Of a DNA stretch of 14,888 nucleotides, positions 6,839-14,478 are shown in pieces. A program made the translations under genes and the position numbers. Source of the stretch: Verrucomicrobiota bacterium (lineage in GTDB: Bacteria; Verrucomicrobiota; Verrucomicrobiia; Verrucomicrobiales; DEV007); NCBI GenBank assembly GCA_020629815.1, contig JAHDCN010000001.1, forward strand, positions 20,321 through 35,208. Reading direction: 5' to 3'. The number at the start of each line of letters is the position of its first letter. Position 1 is the first letter of the stretch. The notes beneath the pieces are model-generated. The model was not told the origin of the DNA, searched no databases, and was given only the letters and a program-made list of their open reading frames with translations.

Positions 6839-7776
6839 TGAAAGAGTGGATCGGGACTTTCTTCAAAGGGGCTGCAATGGGCGCAGCCAATGTGATTCCG
6901 GGCGTTTCGGGTGGTACGGTGGCTTTTGTCACCGGAATCTATGAGCGACTGATTCATGCACTAAAATCTTTCGGTGGTGATGCTCTGAAACTGCTGCTCG
7001 CCGGTAAGTTCGGAGACTTCGCCCAAAAGGTTGATCTGAAATTCTTGATCGCGCTTGGAATTGGAGTGATTGCTTCGATCCTGACTTTGGCAAGGGTCTT
7101 GAAGTATCTTTTCGAAAACCATGCCATTCTCGTTTGGGCGTTCTTTTTTGGTTTGATTCTGGCTTCGATCTTTTTCGTCGGGAACAAAGTGAAGCAGTGG
7201 AGTGCTGGACCGATCATTGCTCTGCTAATCGGAGTAGGGATTGCGGTCGGCTGCGTATTTTTGGAGCCAGCGCAGGAAAATACCTCTTTGCTGTATCTTT
7301 TGATCTGTGGGGTGGTTGCGATGGCCAGCATGATCATTCCCGGGTTGTCCGGTTCTTATGTGCTTCTTTTGCTGGGGAACTACCAATTGATTATGATTGA
7401 TTCGGTCAATCGCTTGTCCGAGGGGGATTGGTCTGTTTTGAAGATTCTGATCCCGGTAGGAGTAGGCGCTGTCGTCGGCTTGTTGGCGCTGAGTCATTTG
7501 CTGTCTTGGATTTTTCGCCGTTTCCATGACACCGCAGTGGCTCTACTGACAGGATTCGTCGCAGGCTCCCTTTTGCTGATTTGGCCGTGGAAGCACGAGA
7601 TTGTTACCAAGTTCGAAGCAGGAGGGAAGGTGAAAGAAAAAGTGACCGGCTATGACTGGTATCTACCTGCAATGAATGGCGAGACTTGGCTTGCGTTGGG
7701 CATTATGGCAGCCGGCTTCGCAGCTGTGTGGCTGATGGAAATTTCCGGAAATCGTAAAAACGAGTCGCAAAACTAA
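6838..7776 (+). CDS. DUF368 membrane protein (PopT-type undecaprenyl-phosphate transporter)
   Basis: 312 residues, mostly hydrophobic with about 8-9 membrane segments. Two related signature motifs mark an inverted repeat: K10-G-A-A-M-G-A-A-N-V-I-P-G-V-S-G-G-T27, followed by FVTGIYE, and A163-S-M-I-I-P-G-L-S-G-S-Y-V175. This is the DUF368 family. Members were recently linked to recycling of undecaprenyl phosphate across the inner membrane (PopT), supporting peptidoglycan and other envelope polymers. The role here follows from family membership. It sits at the end of the rex-tonB-exbBD-def run, one base overlapping def. No terminator is visible in the 113 bp after it, which are AT-rich. Confidence 0.92.
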   Translation: MKEWIGTFFKGAAMGAANVIPGVSGGTVAFVTGIYERLIHALKSFGGDALKLLLAGKFGDFAQKVDLKFLIALGIGVIASILTLARVLKYLFENHAILVWAFFFGLILASIFFVGNKVKQWSAGPIIALLIGVGIAVGCVFLEPAQENTSLLYLLICGVVAMASMIIPGLSGSYVLLLLGNYQLIMIDSVNRLSEGDWSVLKILIPVGVGAVVGLLALSHLLSWIFRRFHDTAVALLTGFVAGSLLLIWPWKHEIVTKFEAGGKVKEKVTGYDWYLPAMNGETWLALGIMAAGFAAVWLMEISGNRKNESQN

Positions 7777-7806
7777 GAATAAAATCAATTCCGAGACATA
7801 ATCGTA

Positions 7807-7835
7807 TTGTTTTTATAGTAGTTAGTGTTCATATT
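7807..7835 (+). promoter_or_regulatory. Possible sigma70-like promoter for the Wzz/BY-kinase-like gene
   Basis: The 7777-7889 gap is AT-rich and gene-free. TTGTTT (7807-7812) and CATATT (7830-7835) are 17 bp apart and match the -35 and -10 consensus at 3/6 and 4/6 positions. The ATG at 7890 is ~48 bp further on. Several other T-rich hexamers would fit about as well, so this is only a suggestion. Confidence 0.22.
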
Positions 7836-7889
7836 GTTTTTCGTCTTAGTCTGACAGTTCCAGTCGGGCAAGAAACGAACGCACAAAAT

Positions 7890-9887
7890 ATGAGCACGAT
7901 TGCCGAACCCCCTTTGGCTGGAAACGAATTCTCCGGAGTTCCTGAAATTACTGAAACCGTAGCTGGACCATTAAAGAGTCGCCTTTGGAAGCGGTGGTCT
8001 TGTCTTGGTTTGTCACTGGCAGCCGGAGGAACCGCTGCATTTGCGATCATGAGTCAGCGTCCAGTCTACGAGAGCTGCGCGATCGTCAATTTTTCAACGG
8101 GAGGTGAGATTCTCGAAAGTATGTCCGGAAAGACTCATGACCTGGTCGGTATGCAGGCAAAGTCGGAACCATTTTTCCAGCATTTTGTTTCTGTCGCAGG
8201 AAACCAGGAGATTCTGGGGGAATTCCTCGCCGGAGCTCCAGTAAACTATGCTGCGTTTACCGAGTCGTTTGTAGTCGCTACTGACAATGCAGTTCCGCAC
8301 CTGAAATTTGTGGTCGAAAGCAAAGATGCTTCTACTCATCCGGATTACACGAATGCATTAGCGAACTCATTTACTCAGTTTCATCAGAAGGAAACGGAAG
8401 CTATTGCTGCTAAGAAGCAGGGCTTTCTGAAAGCCAAGATTCACGAACTTGATGAGGTGATCTCGGTGAAGGATGACGAGTTTCGTGCCATCGAAAGCAA
8501 GTTGGGTGCAGCTGGCCCAGAGCTAGATGGTAGTTTGCGCGATTGGAAGGTAAAGAAGCAGGAGGCGGAATTGACGCTCCGGTCGTATGCAGAGACGAAA
8601 AGACGGATTGAATTGGCGGAAGGTGACGAAGATCAACTGATCTCGATTCCCAAGGTAGCTCTTTTGGTCAGTCGGAGTGGTGGCGGTGGTGTAGATGAAG
8701 CGATGTCACAGTTTCAGCAGGATGTGGAAAAGGCCGCTGCGAAGCTGGAAGGCATTAGCGAGAGAATTGATTCCCTGGAGCAGGCGAAAGTGCTTCAAGC
8801 AAATGCCCGGCCTTTGAGTGAGAAGCTGACCAGCCTGAATGGGATGAGAGCTGAGCTGGTTTCTCAAGATATTGCGCTAACCGAAGGGAGGCAGGAAATT
8901 AGAGATGCGCACTATGTGTCGCTTTCAGCGGTAGCGCCTTTCCAACCAAAGTGGCCCACTCGATCCGTTGCTTTGTTCGCCGGTCTGGGAGCATTTTTGC
9001 TCGCTTTTCTTTTGATCCCGTTACTTCGCAAGATGGCCGCAGGAAGTGATGAATTGATCCTCAATTCTGCCAGTGCATTTAATTCACTGAAGGCAGAATC
9101 GCCATTGAACAATTCTGTTTTCGATGAGTTGGACAAAAAGAGCCCGAATGCGAGGTCAGTCAAAAAGCTCGCTGAAATTCCATGGCTTGGAGGAAACGAT
9201 CTGGGAGAACTTCTGGAGGGGGCTCTGAGTCAGGAGACCTACCACGGAAGGGCGATTAGCGAACTTTCTGATGAGATTGTTTCCAATTCATTAAACTCGG
9301 GAATTCTGGTTACCGGAAAGGGCAGGGGAACCGGGAAAACATTTTTCAGTATCACTCTCGCCTCCAGTCTTACAGCTCGTGGAAAGCGTGTCCTTCTGGT
9401 TGAGGGGAATGAGATTCATCCAAGCCTGCACCTTCATTTTGCAGGCAAGACCGGTCAGGCTCCGTCTTACCCGGTGAGCACGGTTGAAGCTGCTATCGAC
9501 TTTATTCGGGTAGCTTCCAGTTCGCTGCACGTGCTCACAAAAGAGCACTGGGAAAGCAACTCTCTACTTTGTGGTGAGATTCTCGAAAACGCTGAGCGTC
9601 TTTTTGATGTGATTGTATTCGACGGACCGGGTGTCGAAGTCAGCGAATCCTGGGTTTTCGGTGAAACTGCTATCACAGACGCCGTGATTGTTTCCCGGGA
9701 CGGGGCACTGGGATGTGACTTTGCAGATAGGGATATCCTGAGTGGTAAAGTCCTTCTGGGAGAAGTAATCAATCAGCCGATCAATCCGCAGGACGCTTCA
9801 GGGAATCTCTCTTTTAATTCGAGACGGGTATCGGCTGCTATCAATGCGCCGGTAGGCCAGCCGAAGCTTCTTTCCGAGTTTGGTTGA
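7890..9887 (+). CDS. Wzz-like chain-length protein fused to a degenerate BY-kinase domain
   Basis: 665 residues. TM1 (~36-54) is followed by the Wzz-type entry (SQRPVYESCAIVNF). A long helical, coiled-coil-rich periplasmic part (~150-330) follows, then a Pro-rich turn (APFQPKWPTR) and TM2 (~357-380). This is the polysaccharide co-polymerase/tyrosine autokinase layout. The cytoplasmic C-terminus keeps the P-loop G476-K-G-R-G-T-G-K483-T484 and a Walker B-like FDVIVFD578. However, Walker A', normally DxD in BY-kinases, reads E505-G-N507-E, and the usual TPP after Walker B is GPG. The C-terminal ~40 residues contain no tyrosine at all, so the autophosphorylation cluster is missing. It may regulate exopolysaccharide export or chain length as an ATP-binding pseudokinase. 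No glycosyltransferase or polymerase genes lie nearby. It is convergent with the next gene, 4 bp between stops. Confidence 0.83.
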   Translation: MSTIAEPPLAGNEFSGVPEITETVAGPLKSRLWKRWSCLGLSLAAGGTAAFAIMSQRPVYESCAIVNFSTGGEILESMSGKTHDLVGMQAKSEPFFQHFVSVAGNQEILGEFLAGAPVNYAAFTESFVVATDNAVPHLKFVVESKDASTHPDYTNALANSFTQFHQKETEAIAAKKQGFLKAKIHELDEVISVKDDEFRAIESKLGAAGPELDGSLRDWKVKKQEAELTLRSYAETKRRIELAEGDEDQLISIPKVALLVSRSGGGGVDEAMSQFQQDVEKAAAKLEGISERIDSLEQAKVLQANARPLSEKLTSLNGMRAELVSQDIALTEGRQEIRDAHYVSLSAVAPFQPKWPTRSVALFAGLGAFLLAFLLIPLLRKMAAGSDELILNSASAFNSLKAESPLNNSVFDELDKKSPNARSVKKLAEIPWLGGNDLGELLEGALSQETYHGRAISELSDEIVSNSLNSGILVTGKGRGTGKTFFSITLASSLTARGKRVLLVEGNEIHPSLHLHFAGKTGQAPSYPVSTVEAAIDFIRVASSSLHVLTKEHWESNSLLCGEILENAERLFDVIVFDGPGVEVSESWVFGETAITDAVIVSRDGALGCDFADRDILSGKVLLGEVINQPINPQDASGNLSFNSRRVSAAINAPVGQPKLLSEFG

Positions 9888-9891
9888 TTCC

Positions 9892-11091
9892 TCAATTGGC
9901 GAACTTCCACAGCTGCTTATCGCTGCGGACAAAGATCGCATCGTCACTGATAGAAGCAGTTCCGATAATTGTATCTTTCAGGTCGATCTTGCTGATGATC
10001 TTTCCTTCGTCCCCGGAAAGATCGACGCACTGCCCGATGCCTTTTTCGCTGAATATATAAAGGTGATCACTGCCACCTGCTATAGGGCTTCCGCTGAAAG
10101 GGCCGTCGAGCCGAATCCGCCAAATGCGCTCACCGGTTTCGCGGTTGGCGCAGCTGAGAACTCCGGCGTTGTTGATCGTATAAACCTTGTTACCAATGAC
10201 TAACGGGCTGGCAGTGCCAGGGCGCTGAGCGGACTCATTCCAGAGTTTCTTTGGTTCCCCGCCATCAGTGCCAGGAGAGATAGCCGTCAATCCATTGGAA
10301 GGGATGTAGAGCTTGTCGCCAAAAGCGGAGCTGGAAGGGATCGTGGCAGCACCTCCGGTGAATTGAAAAACGGAGGAGCCAGTTTCAGGAAGAACACCCA
10401 GAATTCCTTTGGAAGACTGCAGAGCGGCTACCCATTGATTGTCGATTTTCAGAACTGTCGGGCTGGTCCAGTTGGCCGCTTTTGGCCGGTCTACTTTCCA
10501 TTTGTTTACACCGGTAATGAGATCGAAACCGGCGGCGAAAGACTCTGAGTCGTTCTCGATCTGAGCTATCAGAGTGTCTTCTAAAATGATCGGAGATGAT
10601 GCCATTCCGAGGCTGTTTGATGCGTTCGGATAGTCCAGGGTAAGTCCACGCATCCACTGGAGATTTCCCTCGAGGTCGAGACAAATCAGGTCATTGGAGG
10701 AATACAAAGCATAGATTCGTTTTCCATCTGAAGCCGGTGTGGGGGCTGCAACACAGGTCTTCTTGTGGCACATGGTTCGTCCGGTTGCCCGGAATCGGCG
10801 TTCCCAGATTGGAGCGCCGTCTTCTGCGGAAAAGCACAAGACATGAAGCTGTTGCTGGTCCGGGCCTGTAGCCGCGGTGAGGAAAACCCGGTCTCCCACC
10901 AGGATGGGGCTGCTCAGCCCGCGACCCGGAAGGGCAATTTTCCACTTTGTCGTTTTCTCACTTAATTCAGTGGGGAGGCCTTTCGCTGCTTCGTTTACCC
11001 CGCTCGAATTGGGCCCCCGGAAATTCTTCCAGTCAGCGAAGGTAGGTGTTGCCGAAAGGGCAAAAAGGAGAGCTAGAATTCTGGTCTTCAT
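9892..11091 (-). CDS. Secreted PQQ-binding-like beta-propeller protein
   Basis: 399 residues. The signal peptide is residues 1-19 (MKTRILALLFALSATPTFA|DW). The mature start WKNFRGPNSSG is the characteristic opening of PVC-type PQQ-like propellers. Repeated blade motifs run through the whole protein: SSPILVGDRVFLTAATG, then LHVLCFSAEDGAPIWE, RIYALYSSNDLICLDL, GNLQW, SSPIILEDTLIAQIEND, NWTSPTVL, SPLVIGNKVYTINN, and GERIWRI. C108-HKK-T-C113 is a close cysteine pair that could form a disulfide. The family is often annotated as outer membrane protein assembly factor BamB-like or PQQ-like. No PQQ-dependent catalytic residues are evident, so a binding or structural role in the periplasm is more likely than dehydrogenase activity. 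It follows the upstream HEAT/jelly-roll gene by 28 bp, probably in one operon. Confidence 0.88.
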   Translation of the reverse strand: MKTRILALLFALSATPTFADWKNFRGPNSSGVNEAAKGLPTELSEKTTKWKIALPGRGLSSPILVGDRVFLTAATGPDQQQLHVLCFSAEDGAPIWERRFRATGRTMCHKKTCVAAPTPASDGKRIYALYSSNDLICLDLEGNLQWMRGLTLDYPNASNSLGMASSPIILEDTLIAQIENDSESFAAGFDLITGVNKWKVDRPKAANWTSPTVLKIDNQWVAALQSSKGILGVLPETGSSVFQFTGGAATIPSSSAFGDKLYIPSNGLTAISPGTDGGEPKKLWNESAQRPGTASPLVIGNKVYTINNAGVLSCANRETGERIWRIRLDGPFSGSPIAGGSDHLYIFSEKGIGQCVDLSGDEGKIISKIDLKDTIIGTASISDDAIFVRSDKQLWKFAN

Positions 11092-11119
11092 TCAGTTAGA
11101 AAAGTTTGTTCGCCACTTG

Positions 11120-12310
11120 CTACTCAGCGTCTTCGTCGTTATTTCCCCTGCGTCTCGGCGGCGCTTGCTTGGCCGGAGTCGGCTTGCGATCTGTAGAAAG
11201 GATCGCCGTCCCGGAACTATCGCAAACCCGCAATTGGAATTCCCATTGAACCGTCCAATCCTGCTCCTGTTCGTTCTGGCAGCATTTTACGAGAATCGTA
11301 TTCTTCCCTTTCTTGAGCTCGATCGGAAGAGTGTATTGATCGATTCGGGCACCACGGTGGTATTCGTCTCGTCCGAAAAGCAGCTCTCCATTGAACCAGA
11401 TCTTCCAGGCATTTTTGCAACCGAGTCGAATTTCTGCTGAGCGGTTGGTCTCTGATTCGAACTCCGTGTAAGCGTAACCAACGACTTGTTTCAGAGGATC
11501 GTAGGGCTTGTTGAAATCCAGCATTCCATAGTCATCGGAGGTGTTCGTTTCCTGCCAGCTCACATCTCCTTCTTTCCCTTTATAGGAGGCTGCAAGATCG
11601 ACTTCTTTCTCCGGTGGGTAAACCGTATCAAAGCCTGCTCTCTCCGTGTTGTCGAAAGGCGCAATGGTTTGCCAACGCATCAGAAAGCCGAAGTGCTTAG
11701 GAAGATCAATTGTTTGCTCCAGCTTTTCTCTGAGTAGTCCGGCGATCTCTTTGATCTGGTCGATGTCTCGCGCCGAATCGAGTGCTTTCTGCAAAACGCT
11801 GATCGCATCGGGTTTCTTGCCGGCGTCCAGGTTTTGTTTGCCCTCATCAATCAGCAGCGCCACCGCTTTCCGGCGCAAAGAGGTGCTGGGATCGCTTATC
11901 ATCCCGGGGATTAGGTCATTGGCCTTATCGGGATTCACTTTTGCATACATGTCGAAAGCGAGAGTTCGGGCATGTGGGTCGTTCGTGGTTTCGAGAAGAA
12001 AGGAACGCAGGTTTTCGGCGGGCAATTCTGCACCTGCTTCTTTCTGTTTCTCAAAAATCACCTCTGCCGCACTGCTAATCCAGTTTCGGGCGAGAGGCGG
12101 TGCGGTCTCGATCGAAGCGAGCAGGGGAATCAGCGCTTCTGCATTCTCACTGGTTAAGGTTTGCCAGGCGGCTGCAGCTTGTGCATTGCCTTTGCCTTCG
12201 GGGCCAACCGACTGCAGCGTTTTGATTGAGTCGGTAACCACATCAGCTTGGCAAAAGGGGCCGCTGAGAATTGCCAGAAAAGAGCATGCGATCAAAGCTG
12301 TCTTCGTCAT
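11120..12310 (-). CDS. Secreted HEAT/TPR-like plus C-terminal jelly-roll protein
   Basis: 396 residues from the ATG at 12310. An ATG at 12328 adds six residues (MPRLVP) before an otherwise normal signal peptide, so I chose 12310. The signal peptide is residues 1-22 (cleavage at CQA|D). Residues ~27-200 are alpha-helical with HEAT/TPR character (PSTSLRRKAVALLIDEG, KPDAISVLQKALDSA). Residues ~210-362 look like a beta-sandwich: PFDN, then PPEKEVDLAASYKGKEG, then RLGCKNAWKIWFNGELLF and LKKGKNTILVKCCQN, ending VQWEFQLRV. I associate this pattern with PA14/galactose-binding-like carbohydrate modules in PVC secreted proteins. The C-terminus is disordered (PAKQAPPRRRGNNDEDAE). Function is unknown. 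It is the first gene of a leftward pair with the propeller protein. Confidence 0.78.
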   Translation of the reverse strand: MTKTALIACSFLAILSGPFCQADVVTDSIKTLQSVGPEGKGNAQAAAAWQTLTSENAEALIPLLASIETAPPLARNWISSAAEVIFEKQKEAGAELPAENLRSFLLETTNDPHARTLAFDMYAKVNPDKANDLIPGMISDPSTSLRRKAVALLIDEGKQNLDAGKKPDAISVLQKALDSARDIDQIKEIAGLLREKLEQTIDLPKHFGFLMRWQTIAPFDNTERAGFDTVYPPEKEVDLAASYKGKEGDVSWQETNTSDDYGMLDFNKPYDPLKQVVGYAYTEFESETNRSAEIRLGCKNAWKIWFNGELLFGRDEYHRGARIDQYTLPIELKKGKNTILVKCCQNEQEQDWTVQWEFQLRVCDSSGTAILSTDRKPTPAKQAPPRRRGNNDEDAE

Positions 12311-12339
12311 TGGAACCAGTCTAGGCATTTACCTGCTCG

Positions 12340-13275
12340 ATGCAAATTCGCATTCGTGAGAAGAATTGCACAATTGACAAGGTTGATTCTGGGATGGAAA
12401 TTCTCAGAGTTATAGAAAGCCAAAAAAAATCGGAAACTTCAGTGCAGTTTTCCAACGTCCATGATGCCCCCACCTTCTGGAGTGCCGGTGATCGGGTGAT
12501 GGAAGATGCGTTCCCCGGCTTTTTTACCGTTGCCCGTGAGAAGTCGCGGCCAATCCGGTCATCGGTAATTCGCTTTTTTTCCAGATACTTTATCCAATGC
12601 CGAAACGAGAAGGATGAAGTGATCGGCATGCTGAAAGCGGTCCCTGTCCGGAGAGAGAAAGGCAGTGAGCTCTGGGATGATGGATATACCGGTGCCATGG
12701 CACGGGCGATCGATGATCTTCGCTTCTTTCGTCGGCCGAACTGCTTGGTTGGTTTAGCGATAGCAGTGCGCAAAGATTTTCAAGGGAGAGGGTGGGCAAA
12801 TTCCATCATCAGCCAGATGAAGACAACTGCGGAGGAATCCGGCTTCGAATCGATAGCAATCCCGCTGCGTCCCACCGGAGCAGAATCGGAAGAGCATTTT
12901 GCGGAATATTGTCTCTCGACGCGGGGCGACGGTATGCCACTGGACCCTTGGTTGCGTTTGCATGTCAGAAATGGAGCCGTGATCCGGAATTTCTGCGCCC
13001 GCTCGATGCAGTTTCACGGAACGATTGAGGAATGGGAAGAGTGGACCGACATGGATTTTCCGGAATCGGGAGCCTACGACGTGCCTGGGGGCATCGCAAA
13101 GCTTCGCATTGATCGAAAAGCTGATTCGGGTAGCTATATCGAACCTAATGTCTGGGTCACTTATGACCTCAATCCCAAGAAGGGAATGTGGAAATGGTTC
13201 TTCTGGCGACTGCGGTCCTGTATCGCGATCAACACGCTGCGCCGGCCTAAAAGCTTCCCACAACCTGAAAGGTAA
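12340..13275 (+). CDS. GNAT-family N-acetyltransferase with conserved C-terminal extension
   Basis: 311 residues from ATG 12340. ATG 12394 (residue 19) is an alternative start, since only 29 bp separate 12340 from the divergent gene's ATG. The acetyl-CoA motif is clear: LVGLAIAVRKDFQGRGWANS, with the pyrophosphate loop Q148-G-R-G-W-A. Unlike short GNATs, it continues for ~140 residues with PLDPWLRLHVRNGAVI, GTIEEWEEWTDMDFPESGAY, VPGGIAKLRIDRK, and YIEPNVWVTYDL. I recognise this DPWLR ... EPNVW pattern from a subgroup of uncharacterised GNAT-like transferases, but not the substrate. The C-terminus is basic and aromatic (KKGMWKWFFWRLR). The last 29 bp overlap the 3' end of the convergent methyltransferase gene. 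Confidence 0.75.
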   Translation: MQIRIREKNCTIDKVDSGMEILRVIESQKKSETSVQFSNVHDAPTFWSAGDRVMEDAFPGFFTVAREKSRPIRSSVIRFFSRYFIQCRNEKDEVIGMLKAVPVRREKGSELWDDGYTGAMARAIDDLRFFRRPNCLVGLAIAVRKDFQGRGWANSIISQMKTTAEESGFESIAIPLRPTGAESEEHFAEYCLSTRGDGMPLDPWLRLHVRNGAVIRNFCARSMQFHGTIEEWEEWTDMDFPESGAYDVPGGIAKLRIDRKADSGSYIEPNVWVTYDLNPKKGMWKWFFWRLRSCIAINTLRRPKSFPQPER

Positions 13276-14419
13276 ACCCTTTCAAGTATTCCGTTTCCGG
13301 AATTGTCGCGATCACAGGATGATCTTTTCTCTGGCTGTGTCGGTCTAAAAGTCGCAAGGTTCGTTTCGCATCCACTGAGGCCGAACAGATCATTTGAAAA
13401 AACTCTTTCTCACTGACGTGGTGGCTGCAGCAATAGGTCGATAGTATACCGTCACGCTTGAGTAACTTCAGGGCACGCAGGTGAATCTCCTTGTAGCCCC
13501 GCATCGCATCTTTCACAGACTTTCGATTCCGGGTGAATGAGGGCGGATCAAGCACGATCAAGTCGTATTGGTTTTTGCCCTCTGCTTCCTCTTCCTTAAG
13601 AAAATCGAAAACGTTTGCGGCTCGTGCCGAAACATCGAGGCCGTTTAGTTGAGCATTGCGCTGGGTAGCTTCGACCGCCGGTTCACTGATGTCGATCGCC
13701 AACACCGAAGCTGCTCCTGCTTTCGCAGCGTGAAGCGCAAAGCCTCCCTGATTGCAGAAGCAATCGAGGACGTGTTTGTCTTTCGAGATAGCAGCGACAG
13801 ATGCATAGCTGTCCAGCTGATCGAGATAGATTCCGGTTTTCTGTCCCTCCAGCAAATCCACAGATTGCTTGATGCCATTCGTTTCGATCTCAAAAGCCCC
13901 ATCGCATTGCCCGTAAAGAAGCGACGATTGGATGGGTAGTCCCTCTGCCTTACGAACAGGGGAATCGTTTCTCTCGATCACAGCTTTCGGTTGAAACAGT
14001 TCCACCAAAGCATCAACGAGTAGATCCTTTCGCTGATCCATTGCGAGCGTGAGCGTCTGAATCACGAAATGGTCGCCATATCGATCTACAATAACACCGG
14101 GCATTCCGTCCGCTTCACTCCAGACAAGTCGGTATACCGGTTCAGCAAAATTCATAGACTGCCGAAGGTCTCGAGCGCGCTCCAGCCTTCGCTGGAAAAA
14201 TTCGGCATCGAGCTGCTGCTTCCTGCGAGAGATTCTGCGGGCAACAATCTGGGACTGCGGATTATAAATCGCGGTTCCCAGTGGACGGTCTTTGAAATCC
14301 TTCAGAGAAATCACCGAACCGGGGTCCGGGTTTCCAAAGGTCTTTTGAATTTCGCTGGCGTATACCCAATCGTGACCGTGGAAGATTCGGGAGCGAGGTT
14401 TGACAACTATGCCCGGCAT
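13247..14419 (-). CDS. rlmI: RlmI-type class I SAM-dependent rRNA methyltransferase
   Basis: 390 residues, close to E. coli RlmI (396). The N-terminal PUA domain (1-~75) is VVKPRSRIFHGHDWVYASEI and GSVISLKDFKDRPLGTAIYN. It is followed by EADGMPGVIVDRYGD (102-116) and the GQKTGIYLDQ segment (192-201), typical of COG1092. SAM motif I is V217-L-D-C-F-C-N-Q-G-G-F227, the ribose-binding acid is D243, and motif IV is D291-P-P-S-F. Y329-C-C-S-H contains a cysteine at the position expected for the m5C-type catalytic or structural Cys. RlmI methylates C1962 of 23S rRNA (m5C) in E. coli. The same target here is inferred. The gene runs leftward and overlaps the acetyltransferase gene by 29 bp. No terminator is visible between the converging genes. 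Confidence 0.9.
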   Translation of the reverse strand: MPGIVVKPRSRIFHGHDWVYASEIQKTFGNPDPGSVISLKDFKDRPLGTAIYNPQSQIVARRISRRKQQLDAEFFQRRLERARDLRQSMNFAEPVYRLVWSEADGMPGVIVDRYGDHFVIQTLTLAMDQRKDLLVDALVELFQPKAVIERNDSPVRKAEGLPIQSSLLYGQCDGAFEIETNGIKQSVDLLEGQKTGIYLDQLDSYASVAAISKDKHVLDCFCNQGGFALHAAKAGAASVLAIDISEPAVEATQRNAQLNGLDVSARAANVFDFLKEEEAEGKNQYDLIVLDPPSFTRNRKSVKDAMRGYKEIHLRALKLLKRDGILSTYCCSHHVSEKEFFQMICSASVDAKRTLRLLDRHSQRKDHPVIATIPETEYLKGFTFQVVGSF

Positions 14420-14478
14420 GCGCGGATGTTCGGGCAGAGCAGGGGAGGCGTCAAAGGGAAACCTCAGTACACTGATCG

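Noticed and set aside
9880..10203. 107-codon open frame on the + strand after the BY-kinase-like gene
   Set aside because: It lies antisense to the propeller gene's 3' part, and its sequence has no family character.
11646..12359. 237-codon open frame on the + strand
   Set aside because: It is fully antisense to the secreted HEAT/jelly-roll gene, with Ser/Ala-rich composition and no recognisable motif. The minus-strand frame has a signal peptide and domain patterns.
12374..12379. TTGACA as a -35 box for the acetyltransferase gene
   Set aside because: No -10-like hexamer occurs 16-18 bp downstream. The nearest TATAGA (12411) is 31 bp away, and both lie inside the likely coding region.
12754..13263. 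169-codon minus-strand frame
   Set aside because: It is a shadow of the acetyltransferase gene, which has clear GNAT motifs on the other strand.
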